Origin: AP-15 sp963772965 | GTDB lineage: Bacteria; Pseudomonadota; Alphaproteobacteria; ATCC43930; CGMCC-115725 | Direction: 5' to 3' | Length of the DNA stretch: 64,000 bases | NCBI GenBank assembly: GCA_963772965.1 | Contig: CAVYZU010000002.1 | Span: 310,001 to 374,000, forward strand | Shown here: positions 1-9,937 of the stretch, one piece after another | How the letters are laid out: every line of letters starts with the position of its first letter | Position numbering within the stretch: position 1 is the first letter of the stretch | Notes under the pieces: model-generated | What the model was told of the DNA's origin: nothing | The model's database searches: none | The model's input: only the letters and a program-made list of their open reading frames with translations | Position numbers and translations under genes: made by a program

Positions 1-801
1 CTGGTGATGTGCCGTGTCCTGTCCTATGCCCGCACCTTTGATTTGCTGGTGGTTCAGCACCCCGAGGAGCCTCGCCTCGCCGGCGCCGGCGAGGTCAATG
101 AGGGAGAGACCGCCACCCGTCTTGGCCTTGCGGCGATCCCGCCGGTGGCTGAGGTGATCATGATCGAGCGCGATCTGCGCCTCGTCGCGATCACGGGCGC
201 GCGCTATCACGCCGCCCACATCTCGACTGCCGACGGGGTCGACGCGATTCGGCGCGCCAAGGCGCAGGGGTTGCCGGTGACATGCGACACGGCGCCGCCT
301 TATTTTGCTCTGAACGAAACGGCGATCGGCGACTATCGAACCTTTGCGAAATTGTCCCCGCCATTGCGCAGCGAATGGGACCGCCAAGCGGTCGTGGAGG
401 GACTGCGCGACGGCACTATCGATGCCATTGCCAGCGATCATTCGCCATGGGACCAGGATTTGAAGCGGCTGCCGTTTAGTTCGGCAGCTTATGGCATTGT
501 CGGGCTTGAAACCCTGCTGCCGTTGTCTCTCGAGCTCTACCATAACCGGCATCTCAGTCTGCTCGATGTACTCGCACGGCTGACGATCAAACCGGCGCAG
601 ATCCTGCGGCTTCCAGTGGGGAGGTTGGTCGCGGGGGCGCCCGCTGATCTCGTTCTCTTCGGCCCGGATTTGCCGTGGCGCATCCGCACCGACGATTTCC
701 GCTCGAAGTCGAAGAATGCCCCGTTCGACGGCCGGCCGGTGCAAGGGCAGGTGATACGCACGATCGTCGACGGACGTACCATCTTCCAGCGCAATGGTTG
801 A
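1..801 (+). CDS. pyrC: Dihydroorotase, C-terminal part (5' end outside window)
   Basis: The frame is open from the first base and the visible 265 residues match the C-terminal two thirds of an amidohydrolase-fold dihydroorotase, the third step of pyrimidine synthesis. Seen: HISTADGVDAIRRAK (the metal-ligand His strand), the segment VTCDTAPPYFALNE, and IASDHSPW carrying the catalytic Asp of the barrel. The tail APADLVLFGPD is typical of cyclic amidohydrolases. The GTG at 4 and ATG at 7 are internal codons, because the N-terminal HxH metal site lies upstream of the window. In alphaproteobacteria pyrC is often followed by plsY and dprA, as here. It could be a non-catalytic PyrC paralogue that partners PyrB, which the missing N-terminus would decide. 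Confidence 0.9.
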   Translation: MVMCRVLSYARTFDLLVVQHPEEPRLAGAGEVNEGETATRLGLAAIPPVAEVIMIERDLRLVAITGARYHAAHISTADGVDAIRRAKAQGLPVTCDTAPPYFALNETAIGDYRTFAKLSPPLRSEWDRQAVVEGLRDGTIDAIASDHSPWDQDLKRLPFSSAAYGIVGLETLLPLSLELYHNRHLSLLDVLARLTIKPAQILRLPVGRLVAGAPADLVLFGPDLPWRIRTDDFRSKSKNAPFDGRPVQGQVIRTIVDGRTIFQRNG

Positions 802-890
802 TCGAGTGCGCCTAACTCGCAAGCGCGCAATGCTCGATCTTCCCGACAATGGCCGGGATCCATTGGTCTGCCTAATTGCGGCTGCCGGCA

Positions 891-913
891 TGGATCCTGG
901 CCTGCCCCGGGAA
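891..913 (+). repeat. Degenerate copy of a dispersed intergenic repeat
   Basis: This 23-base stretch in the pyrC-plsY gap matches 46766-46788, between glyQ and glyS, at 19 of 23 positions by eye (shared core TCC-GGC-TGC-CCGGGAA). Both lie in intergenic spacers. It looks like an eroded member of the REP-like palindromic repeats common in proteobacteria. With only two copies in view the call is tentative. Confidence 0.4.
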
Positions 914-933
914 GGTGAAAGCGGGCGTGTTAC

Positions 934-1521
934 GTGACGGGCCTGATCCTTGCCGCGGTAATCGGCTATCTCCTTGGATCATTTCCCTTCGGCCTGGTGC
1001 TGAGCCGGGTCGCCGGCTACGGCGACATCCGCGAAATCGGTTCGGGCAATATCGGCGCGACCAACGTCCTGCGCACTGGCAGCAAGGGCTTGGCGGCGCT
1101 CACCCTATTGCTCGATCTCGCCAAAGGCTGCGCGGCGGTGGTGATCGCGTGGCATTGGGGCGAGCGGGCAGCGCTGGCGGCCGGGCTGTGCGCCGTGCTT
1201 GGCCATATGTTTCCGATCTGGCTCGGCTTTCAGGGCGGTAAAGGTGTCGCGACCGCCCTCGGCATATTGATCGCTCTGGCCTGGCCGGTGGCGGCGATCG
1301 CGGTGTTGATCTGGCTCACCATCGCCTTCGTGTTCCGGTATTCATCGCTGGCGGCTCTTGTCGCGACTGCCGTGAGCGCAGTGATTGCCCCGTTCGTCAC
1401 CGACCGCGCCACGGCCATCGTCATCGCCCTCATTGCACTGCTGGTAATTCTGCGCCATCAGGCAAATATCCGCCGCCTGATCGCCGGACGGGAACACCGC
1501 TTCTCGTTTCGGAAAAGTTGA
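934..1521 (+). CDS. plsY: Glycerol-3-phosphate acyltransferase PlsY
   Basis: An integral inner-membrane acyltransferase that moves an acyl group from acyl-phosphate to glycerol-3-phosphate, the first step of phospholipid synthesis. The 195-residue length fits the family. Three PlsY signatures are present: GYLLGSFPFG at the N-terminus, GSGNIGATNVLRT near residue 36, and GHMFPIWLGFQGGKGVATALG near residue 90. Several hydrophobic helices follow. The start is GTG at 934, reached without a strong Shine-Dalgarno. Its TGA (1519-1521) overlaps a TTG at 1518 that probably starts dprA, suggesting translational coupling. Confidence 0.95.
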   Translation: MTGLILAAVIGYLLGSFPFGLVLSRVAGYGDIREIGSGNIGATNVLRTGSKGLAALTLLLDLAKGCAAVVIAWHWGERAALAAGLCAVLGHMFPIWLGFQGGKGVATALGILIALAWPVAAIAVLIWLTIAFVFRYSSLAALVATAVSAVIAPFVTDRATAIVIALIALLVILRHQANIRRLIAGREHRFSFRKS

Positions 1522-2673
1522 GACGAACCCCTGGCCCAGCGCGAACTCGACCCCGAAGAGCGGCTCGACTGGCTCCGGCTCAGCCGCACCGAGACGATCG
1601 GGCCGGTCAGCTTTTTTGCGATGTTGCGCCGTTTCGGCTCGGCCCGCGCCGCGCTAGAAGCATTGCCTCGGCTGGCCCGCCGCGGCGAACGCGCCCACAC
1701 GATTGTCGCAACATCCCGGTCCGTGGCCGAAACCGAACTAAAGGCGGTGCATCGCATCGGCGGCCGGATCGTCTGTTGGGGCGAGCCTGGCTATCCCGCT
1801 GCCCTCGCCCAGATCGAGGATGCCCCACCCGTGTTGACCGTGCTCGGCGGAGCCGAGTTGCTCGACCGGCCAATCGTGGCAATCGTCGGCGCGCGCAATG
1901 CTTCGGCGAACGGCCGCCGTCTCGGCCGCGAGCTTGCCGCCGGGCTCGGGCAAGCCGGGCTGATCGTTGTATCTGGTCTCGCTCGCGGCATCGACGCCTC
2001 AGCGCACCTCGGAGCGCTTGATACCGGCAGCGCAGCGGTCGTTGCCGGCGGCGTCGATGTTGTCTACCCCGAAGAGAATCGCAGTCTTTACGATGCTCTG
2101 CGCCAGCATGGGGTGATTGTCGCCGAGTTGCCGTTATCAAGCGAGCCGCAGGCGCGGCATTTTCCGCGCCGCAATCGAATCATCTCGGGGATGGCGCTGG
2201 GTGTACTGGTGGTCGAAGCGGCGGCGCGGTCGGGCTCGTTGATCACCGCGCGTTATGCGCTGGAGCAGGGTCGGGAGGTTTTTGCCGTGCCCGGCTCGCC
2301 GCTCGACCCGCGTTGCCGTGGCGCGAATGATCTGTTGCGCCGCGGCGCCACATTGACCGAGAGCGTCGAGGACGTTTTGACCCAGCTCGGACCGCTGGTG
2401 CAAAGCGGGCCGCCACCGCGAGCAACCTCGCCGCCATTACCGACCGAAGAGAGGTGGTCGTTGGATGCGCCCAAAGGGGGTGCCGGTGAGCCTGCCGCGG
2501 ATGAGGATGCGCTCGATATGATTCTTGAAAGATTGGGACCAACTCCAGTCGCGGTTGACGAACTCGTCCGGCAGTGCCAATTGACAGCCTCCGCTGTTGC
2601 GACACTCCTTCTCGAACTGGAACTGTCGGGCCGGGTGGAGCGTCACCCGGGCAATCTGGTGTCGCTGCGCTGA
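1518..2673 (+). CDS. dprA: DNA-processing protein DprA (frameshift near start)
   Basis: DprA loads RecA on incoming single-stranded DNA during transformation. The Rossmann core is clear: IVAIVGARNASANGRRLGR, VVSGLARGIDASAHLGAL, and FPRRNRIISGMALGVLVVEA. A C-terminal winged-helix domain follows (LDMILERLGPTPVAVDELV onward). The first ATG in frame is 1621, but frame-1 translation upstream of it (from 1531) encodes the conserved N-terminus LDWLRLSRTETIGPVSFFAM, with no ATG, GTG or TTG before the plsY stop. A TTG at 1518 overlapping the plsY TGA would start the protein if one C of CCCC (1528-1531) is surplus. I therefore place the gene start at 1518. A CTG start at 1531 is the alternative. Confidence 0.88.
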
Positions 2674-2839
2674 GGCCGATTTGAGGATCCGAAAACCTGA
2701 TAGCTCTGTTTGAGCCCGCCGCCAAAGACCAGGAACGACGCTGGACCGCGTTGTACTGCTTGCCTTCGGGCGGCGGCGCGCTGCTTGCATCCGATCCGCC
2801 GAGCATGTGCCGCCCGATAGGCTTTGAACGAAACGGTTG

Positions 2840-5613
2840 ATGAAAGTCGTCGTCGTCGAATCGCCGGCAAAAGCGAAAACCATCAATAAATACCTCGGTG
2901 ACGACTACAAAGTCATCGCCAGCTACGGCCATGTGCGCGATTTGCCGGCAAAGGACGGTTCCGTCCAGCCGGATGCCGACTTTGCCATGTCGTGGGAGGT
3001 CGACGGCAAATCCGAAAAGCACATGAAAGCGATCGTCCAGGCGATGCGGGGCGCCGACGGGCTGTTCCTGGCGACCGACCCGGACCGCGAAGGCGAAGCG
3101 ATCTCGTGGCATGTTCAGGAAGTGCTGAAGTCGCGTCGGGCACTCAAGGATGTCGACGTCAAGCGGGTGGTGTTCAATGAAGTCACCCGCAATGCCGTGG
3201 TCGAGGCCTTCCGCCGTCCGCGTGAAATAGACCGCGAACTGGTCGAAGCTTATCTGGCGCGCCGCGCGCTTGATTATCTGGTCGGTTTCACCCTGTCGCC
3301 GGTGCTGTGGCGCAAATTGCCCGGCAGCCGTTCGGCCGGCCGGGTGCAGTCTGTCGCACTGCGCCTGATCTGTGAGCGCGAAGCCGATATCGAGGCCTTT
3401 AAGCCGCGCGAATATTGGACGGTCGAAGTCATCTTCACGACCGAGCGTGGACAGAGTTTCACCGCGCGACTGACCCATCTCGACGGTAAACGGCTCGATC
3501 GATTTCGAACTCGACAGCGAGGCTAAAGCGCGGGCCGCAGCCGACGCGATCCTGGGCGCGGCAGGATTTTCCGTCGCCGAGATCGACAGCCGGCAGGTCC
3601 GGCGCAACCCTTTTCCGCCATTTACGACCTCGACATTGCAGCAGGAAGCGTCGCGCAAACTTGGTCTTGGCGCTACCCGCACGATGCAGATCGCGCAGCG
3701 GCTTTACGAAGGCGTCGATCTCAGCGGCGAAACGGTCGGCCTGATCACCTATATGCGCACCGACGGGGTCGCCATTTCGGTTGAGGCGATCGCAGCAGCG
3801 CGCACCCTGATCGGCGCTGAATTCGGTGCGAACTATGTCCCCGACACGCCGCGCGTCTACCGCAGCCCGGCAAAAAACGCGCAGGAAGCTCACGAGGCGA
3901 TCCGCCCGACCGATGTCGCGCGCAAGCCGGCGGAGGTAGCGTCCTATCTGGACCACGACCAGCGCCGCCTTTACGAGCTGATCTGGAAGCGCACGCTGGC
4001 GAGCCAAATGGCGTCGGCGTTGCTTGAACAGGTCACCGTCGATATCACGGATCCGAGTGGGAAGTTGCGGCTACGAGCCACCGGCTCGGTCGTCCTTTTC
4101 GACGGATTTCTGGCGCTCTATCAGGAAGACCGTGACGACAGCGCCGACGAAGAGGCGGATGGCGCCCGGCTGCCGCAAATGCGCAAGAGCGAGAGCCTGT
4201 CACGCGGCGAGGTCACGCCCAACCAGCATTTCACCCAGCCGCCGCCACGCTATACCGAGGCGAGCCTTGTCAAAAAGCTCGAAGAGCTCGGCATCGGCCG
4301 ACCGTCCACCTACGCGGCAATCTTGCAGGTGCTTCAGGACCGCACCTATGTCCGGCTCGATAAAAAGCGGTTTTTTCCGGAGGACCGCGGGCGCCTGGTC
4401 ACCGCCTTTCTGACCAGCTTCTTCGAACGTTATGTCGAGTACAATTTCACTGCCGACCTTGAAAACCAGCTCGACGATGTTTCTGGCGGCCGGATCGACT
4501 GGAAGGAATTACTACGCAATTTCTGGCGCGATTTTTCCGCCTCGGTCGACGGCACCAAGGACCTGACGATCACTCAGGTTCTGCAGGCCCTCGATGACGA
4601 TCTCGGTCGGCATTTCTTTCCGAACGACGGCTCCGGCCACGACCCGCGGTTATGCCCGGTCTGCAGCGCCGGTCGGCTCAGCCTCAAACTTGGCAAGTTC
4701 GGCGCGTTCATCGGCTGCTCGAATTACCCGAACTGCCGCTATACCCGGCCGCTTGGGATCGAGGGAGAGGGCGAGGAGGCCACCGACACTGCTCTTGGCA
4801 CCGATCCGGAAAGCGGATTTGAAGTAACGTTGAAGAAAGGCCCGTTCGGGCACTACGTACAACTGGGGCGCAGCAAATGGCGACACGAAACCAAAACGCG
4901 TAGCCCTGCCGCGCAATCTAAAACCCGCCGATGTCGATCTAGAGACGGCGTTGCGGCTGTTGGCGCTGCCACGCGAGCTTGGCCGCCACCCGGAAACCGG
5001 CGAGGTGATCACAGCCGGCATCGGTCGCTTCGGCCCGTATATCAAGCATGGTTCGACCTATAAGTCGCTGACGGCGGAAGACGACGTCCTGACGATCGGA
5101 GCAAATCGGGCTGTCGTGCTATTGGCCGAACCCGCTGCGGAGCGTCGCCGCGGCTCCCCACAGCCGCTTCGCGAGCTAGGCACACATCCCGATGGCGGCG
5201 TTGTCGCCTTGTTCCAGGGCCGGTATGGGCCCTACGTCAGCCACGACGGCGTGTTTGCGTCTCTGCCACGCGAGGCCAACCCGGACAGTTTTTCGCTGGA
5301 ACAGGCGATCCCGCTGCTTGAGGAGCGCCGCAAGAGCAAACCCCGGCGTCAAGGTAAATCCGCAAAACGCGGCGCAGCAAAGACCGCCACGAAATCCTCG
5401 GCGCGCAAGCCGGCAACAACTTCAGCGGCCGCATCTGCCACGAACGGGTCTGCCGCGAAGACTAAAGCGCCCGCAGTCGCAAAGGGGAAACGGCCCGCGG
5501 CGACAAAGGCGAAGCGGGCTGCATCCTCAAAAACGACCCCAGCCAAAAAGAAAGCTGCCGCTGGCCCTCGGGCAAGAAAATCGCGGCCTGGCGCGGGCAG
5601 TCAGCCGGGTTGA
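2840..5613 (+). CDS. topA: DNA topoisomerase I (two frameshifts)
   Basis: Type IA topoisomerase that relaxes negative supercoils. Domains in order: Toprim with VVVESPAKAKTINKYLG and ATDPDREGEAISWH; the central domain with the active-site Tyr in LITYMRTDGV; a C4 zinc finger (CPVCSAGRLSLKLGKFGAFI then C-x5-C); then repeated C-terminal modules (GRFGPYIKHG, GRYGPYVSHD) and a long Lys/Ala-rich tail. The reading frame breaks twice. Removing one T from TTT (3503-3505) restores RFELDSEAKARAAADAILG. Removing one G from GGGG (4865-4868) restores QLGAANGDTKPKRVALPR. TopA is essential in nearly all bacteria, so both are probably consensus errors. ATG 2840 is the start; the TTG just before it is less likely. 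The stop abuts the rnr start at 5614. Confidence 0.95.
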
Positions 5614-8037
5614 ATGGCGCGCACGCCGCGTACTTCACTTGACAGGCGAAAGCGTACGAAAGGCGCGCTGCCCTCGGCGAGCGAGGTGACCACGTTCATC
5701 CGCGAGAGCCCATCCGCGGTCGGCAAGCGCGAGATCGCCCGCGCTTTTAATCTCGCTCCTAGCGAGCGGCCTGCACTCCGCGACATATTGCGCCAAATCG
5801 AACGCTCGGGAGCTGTTTCGCGCGCCGCAAATCGCCGGCTGACCGGCGGGACGCAGCTTCCCGAGCTGACCGTTGTCGAGCGGGTCGGCGCTGACCAAGA
5901 CGGCGTTCCGCTTGTGAGCCCGGTCACCTGGCCGGGGCCAGATCCGGCACCGTTGCTGCGGCTTGCCGATGAGGGGGGTGAGACTTTCCCGGTCGGGGGT
6001 CGCGCTGCCGCGAGATTGGTGCCGCTGGATAATGGCGAAATCGAAGCGCGGATCATCCGGCGGCTCGATCCCGGCGGCGAGCGCGTGGTCGGCGTTTATC
6101 AAAGGGATCGCGAAGGCGGCCGGGTGGTGCCGGCGGATCGCCGCAACAAGAGCGAGTACCGGGTGGCCGAACGCGACGCCGCCGCTGCTTCGGACGGCGA
6201 GTTGGTCATCGCCGAGGTGCTGCCGAAAGCCCGGTTTGGCCTCCCACGGGCACGGATCATTGAGCGGCTTGGCCGATCGACGGATCCCGGCGCAATCAGC
6301 CTGTTGGCGATCGCTTCCTTTGACATTCCGACCGAGTTCCCGGCCGCGGCGATCGCCGAAGCCGAGGCCGCGGCCCCGGTCGACCCCAGCGGGCGGACCG
6401 ATTTGCGCGGTCTGCCGCTGGTGACGATCGACGGCAGTGATGCACGCGATTTCGACGATGCAGTGTGGGCCGAGCCCGATCCCGACGCGTCAAACCCGGG
6501 AGGTTGGCATCTCGTTGTCGCGATCGCCGACGTCGCTTGGTATGTCCGGCCCGGCAACGCCCTCGACCAGGAGGCGGAGCGGCGCGGCAACTCGGTTTAT
6601 TTTCCCGACCGCGTCGTGCCGATGTTGCCCGAAGGATTGTCGAATGATCTTTGCTCCCTAAAGCCGGGGGTCGATCGCGCCTGCCTTGCGGTGCATCTGT
6701 CGATCGATGCCGCCGGCCGCAAGCGCGGCCATCGGTTTGCCCGCGCGCTGATGCGCTCCGCCGCCCGGCTGACCTACGAAGAGGTCCAGGCAATTCAGGA
6801 TCGGCAGCGCGAGCCGCCGGGGTCGGTCCCGTCCCAAGCGATCGAGGCGCTGTATGGGGCCTTCGCATCACTGGCAAGGGCGCGCGCGGCGCGTGGGGCG
6901 CTGGAACTCGACCTGCGCGAAGATCGCGTTGTGCTCGACGCCGATCGGCGGCCGGTCGCAGTAGTGCCGGCGCCGCGCCTCGACAGCCATCGGCTGATCG
7001 AAGAATTTATGATCCTCGCCAATGTCGCAGCGGCCGAAGAGCTCGAAGCCCGTCATCAGCCCTGCATGTACCGCGTTCACGACGCGCCGGACCCGGCGAA
7101 GATCGAAGTCCTCCGCGATTTCCTCGATGAGAGCGGCATACCCGGCCTGGCATTCGCCAAAGGCCAAGCGCTGAAGCCCGAATTGTTCAACCGGCTTCTG
7201 CGTCGTGCCGAAGGCACCCCGGTCGCCCCGTTGGTCAACGAGTTGGTCTTGCGCTGTCAGGCGCAGGCGGCCTACAGCCCAAACAATATCGGCCATTTCG
7301 GGCTGGCATTGCGGCGCTACGCCCATTTCACCTCGCCGATCCGGCGCTATGCAGATCTTCTGGTTCATCGCGCACTGATCGCGGGCGGCAACGCGGCCGG
7401 AGGCGACTTTGGCGCTGGGGGGCTGCCGCAGGGGGGCGACCGCGAGCAGATGGTTGCGATCGGCGAGCACATCTCGGCGACCGAGCGGCGCGCCGTAGCG
7501 GCTGAGCGCGCCGCCATCGATCGCTATCGCACAGCCTTGCTCGCCGAGGCCGTCGGCAGCACCTTTTCGGGTCAAATCAGCGGCGTCGCCGATTTCGGGC
7601 TGTTCGTCACTCTCTCCGAGAATTGGGCCAACGGGCTTGTCCCGATCTCCACCCTTCCCGCCGATTACTACGAGCGGCGGGAGAAGCCGCCGAGCCTTGT
7701 TGGCCGGCGTTATGGGCAGGTCTTTCAGCTCGGAAGTGCGGTCACCGTCCGCCTGATGGAGGCAGATACAATTGGCGGCCGCTTGCTGTTTCGGGTGGAG
7801 CAGGAGGGGACGACCGACACGCGGATTCCGCAGCGGCCGGCGAGGTTGATCAGCAGGCCGCGGCAATTTACCATCGATCAGCCCAGCTCTTGGATTTGGG
7901 CCGAGACTGGCGGTCCCCGACCTTCCTTCCACGGGGATTTCTGGGGTATGCTCGATGGCGATGTCGTTGCGCTCGGCCGCTGTGCTCGTACCGGCGAGCC
8001 TCTTCGTCATCTCGCTCGCTCTGGCCGGCTGTACTGA
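5614..8037 (+). CDS. rnr: Ribonuclease R
   Basis: A 3'-5' exoribonuclease that degrades structured RNA. The order is an N-terminal winged-helix region, cold-shock-like domains, the RNB catalytic domain with the Asp cluster in IDGSDARDFDDAVW, the VYFPDRVVPMLPEGLSNDLCSL and YAHFTSPIRRYADLLVHRALI motifs, and a C-terminal S1 domain (GQISGVADFGLFVTL). As read, the frame runs to 8037 and overlaps the next gene by 83 bases. Removing one G from GGGG at 7806-7809 would end the protein at 7849 with a short basic tail (RPTRGFRSGRRG), which is a more natural C-terminus. The ATG follows the topA stop directly, so the two genes are probably co-transcribed. Confidence 0.95.
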   Translation: MARTPRTSLDRRKRTKGALPSASEVTTFIRESPSAVGKREIARAFNLAPSERPALRDILRQIERSGAVSRAANRRLTGGTQLPELTVVERVGADQDGVPLVSPVTWPGPDPAPLLRLADEGGETFPVGGRAAARLVPLDNGEIEARIIRRLDPGGERVVGVYQRDREGGRVVPADRRNKSEYRVAERDAAAASDGELVIAEVLPKARFGLPRARIIERLGRSTDPGAISLLAIASFDIPTEFPAAAIAEAEAAAPVDPSGRTDLRGLPLVTIDGSDARDFDDAVWAEPDPDASNPGGWHLVVAIADVAWYVRPGNALDQEAERRGNSVYFPDRVVPMLPEGLSNDLCSLKPGVDRACLAVHLSIDAAGRKRGHRFARALMRSAARLTYEEVQAIQDRQREPPGSVPSQAIEALYGAFASLARARAARGALELDLREDRVVLDADRRPVAVVPAPRLDSHRLIEEFMILANVAAAEELEARHQPCMYRVHDAPDPAKIEVLRDFLDESGIPGLAFAKGQALKPELFNRLLRRAEGTPVAPLVNELVLRCQAQAAYSPNNIGHFGLALRRYAHFTSPIRRYADLLVHRALIAGGNAAGGDFGAGGLPQGGDREQMVAIGEHISATERRAVAAERAAIDRYRTALLAEAVGSTFSGQISGVADFGLFVTLSENWANGLVPISTLPADYYERREKPPSLVGRRYGQVFQLGSAVTVRLMEADTIGGRLLFRVEQEGTTDTRIPQRPARLISRPRQFTIDQPSSWIWAETGGPRPSFHGDFWGMLDGDVVALGRCARTGEPLRHLARSGRLY

Positions 8038-9673
8038 GCTCCAGCCGATGCCGGCTGACCCGGCCGGCCGGTTGTTCGCCCGCGGCCTCGATCAAATCGA
8101 CGAGCTCTACATCGTGCGGGTGTCCAACCGCATATTGGCGCTCGGCGCCGCCGACCGACTCTCTATGCTCGACCCCAAATTGCGGCTGACCGAGACACCC
8201 GGGCCGCAAGATCGAACCGAACTCGTACTGAGCTATGGAAATCGCGAGATTTCCACTTACCCAAGCCCGTCGACCGACGATCCGCACGGCTGGGCCAACC
8301 TGTTGAGCCGGCTTGAGGCCGACGCCAAACGGACCTCGCCGATCATCGCAGCCGATTCGCAAGACGACATCGACAAGGCGATGTTCGACGGGATTACCAG
8401 CGGCCTAGACCGCTTTTCCCGCTATTCGACCCCACAGGTCGCTCGCGATCAGCGCGCCGCCCGCGACGGCTTTGGCGGGATCGGCATTCTGCTCGAGGAC
8501 GATGTTCAACCGTATCGGATCACCAAGGTTCTACCCGGCAGCCCTGCCGATATTGCTGGCATACGGGCCGGCGACAGCCTCGTCTCGATCGATGGCCAGA
8601 TGACCGCCAGCCGTTCCCAAAACGAGGTGGTCCGTCAGCTGCGCGGTCGGGTTTTGAGCACCGTATCAGTAACAATCGATCGCCCGGGCCATGGGGGACA
8701 ACGAAGCTATGAGTTGCAGCGCAAGCTGATCGTGCTGCCGACAGTGACGGTGACGCGCGGCAACGGCGTCGCCGTCTTTCACATCTCGGGTTTCAATCAA
8801 GACACGACGCAGCAGCTGGTGACGGAACTGGAGTCGGTCCAGCGCGAGATGGGACCGAGCCTACGCGGCATCGTCCTTGATCTGCGCGGCGATCCCGGCG
8901 GCCTGCTCGATCAGGCGGTAAGCCTGGCGGACGTATTTATCGACAAAGGACCGATCGTCGCGACCGTCGGCCGCTACCCGGCGAGCCGTCAATATTTCGA
9001 GGCCGGGGGCGACGCGGTTGCGCCACGGATTCCGATTGTCGTGTTGATCAATGGCGGCTCGGCATCTGCATCCGAGATCCTGGGGGCGGCGTTACAGGAT
9101 GCTGGCCGAGCCGTCGTTGTCGGCACCGCTTCCTATGGAAAAGGCACGGTACAGACCGTGCTGCGCCTGCCCAATGACGGCGAGCTGATATTGACCTGGG
9201 CCGAACTCGTGGCGCCCGCCGGCTATTCGTTGAATGGGCATGGCGTTGTCCCCACGATTTGCACCAGCGGTCTCGGCAATGACACTCAGTCTATCGAGAC
9301 CGCCTTGCAGCGCGCCGGCCAGGCCGCCTCGGCGGCGTCGATAATGCTGACTCCGCGGGCGTCGCTCGACGAGAGCGGCTGGGCCGATTTGCGGCGCTCG
9401 TGCCCGCCGGGATCGGGCGACCGGCCGATCGATGTAGCCGTAGCCGAGCGTTTATTAGGCGATCCCACCCTTTACAGCCAGGCGCTGCACCTGATCGGCG
9501 CCGCCGCCGAGCCTCGCGGCAAAGCCAGTCGGCAACGCACCGGCGGGCTCCGAGCGCGCCTTGACAGGGGTAGGTGGATCGCTATCTTCGACAGACCATT
9601 ATCCGTAATCGCGGGAACGCGTTGTCATGGCCAAGAGCAGCACAGTTCTGATCAAACTCGTCAGCAGCGCTGA
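7955..9673 (+). CDS. S41 family C-terminal processing peptidase, lipoprotein
   Basis: A CtpA-like periplasmic serine protease. The N-terminus is a lipoprotein signal with lipobox LALAGC near residue 25. A PDZ domain (GIGILLEDDVQPYRITKVLPG, then AGIRAGDSLVSIDGQ) precedes the protease domain. The catalytic Ser is in GGSASASEILGAAL and the Lys in TASYGKGTVQTVL. The tail as read runs into rpmG (to 9673). Deleting one G of GGGG at 9567-9570 would give a stop at 9606-9608, just before rpmG. The substrate is unknown; family members trim C-termini of envelope proteins. The gene pair with rpmG is common in alphaproteobacteria. Confidence 0.92.
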   Translation: MAMSLRSAAVLVPASLFVISLALAGCTELQPMPADPAGRLFARGLDQIDELYIVRVSNRILALGAADRLSMLDPKLRLTETPGPQDRTELVLSYGNREISTYPSPSTDDPHGWANLLSRLEADAKRTSPIIAADSQDDIDKAMFDGITSGLDRFSRYSTPQVARDQRAARDGFGGIGILLEDDVQPYRITKVLPGSPADIAGIRAGDSLVSIDGQMTASRSQNEVVRQLRGRVLSTVSVTIDRPGHGGQRSYELQRKLIVLPTVTVTRGNGVAVFHISGFNQDTTQQLVTELESVQREMGPSLRGIVLDLRGDPGGLLDQAVSLADVFIDKGPIVATVGRYPASRQYFEAGGDAVAPRIPIVVLINGGSASASEILGAALQDAGRAVVVGTASYGKGTVQTVLRLPNDGELILTWAELVAPAGYSLNGHGVVPTICTSGLGNDTQSIETALQRAGQAASAASIMLTPRASLDESGWADLRRSCPPGSGDRPIDVAVAERLLGDPTLYSQALHLIGAAAEPRGKASRQRTGGLRARLDRGRWIAIFDRPLSVIAGTRCHGQEQHSSDQTRQQR

Positions 9674-9794
9674 CACCGGTTTTTATTACGTGACCAAGAA
9701 AAACCCGCGGAACAAGACGGCCAAGCTCGAGCTGAAAAAATTCGACCCGGTAGCGCGCAAGCACGTCCTGTTCAAAGAAGCGAAAATCAAATAG
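9627..9794 (+). CDS. rpmG: 50S ribosomal protein L33
   Basis: A 55-residue protein starting MAKSSTVLIKLVSSADTG and containing YYVTKKNPRN and KLELKKFDPVARKHVLFKEAK, the standard L33 pattern. It lacks the zinc-binding Cys pairs, so it is the Cys-minus type. It is too small for a 60-residue ORF cutoff. The ATG at 9627 lies inside the over-extended tail of the S41 gene, which supports a frame error in that tail. Confidence 0.96.
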   Translation: MAKSSTVLIKLVSSADTGFYYVTKKNPRNKTAKLELKKFDPVARKHVLFKEAKIK

Positions 9795-9937
9795 CGCCGT
9801 AACCGCCGGACGGCGGCCAGCACTCGGTCGCCTGATCGACGACTCACGGCGGCTTTCAAGCTCGGGTCAATTAACGCTTAAGCCCGCCTGATCTAAGTGT
9901 CATACTGGTCCGATCTACAAAGCGATCGGAGGCTGTC

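Noticed and set aside
2243..3682. A 479-residue minus-strand ORF opposite dprA/topA
   Set aside because: Long antisense frames are common in high-G+C DNA; its translation lacks family motifs and covers two conserved genes.
7955..8037. An 83-base coding overlap between rnr and the S41 gene
   Set aside because: The RNase R tail past 7849 looks non-native and matches the S41 signal region in another frame; a surplus G explains it better than a real overlap.
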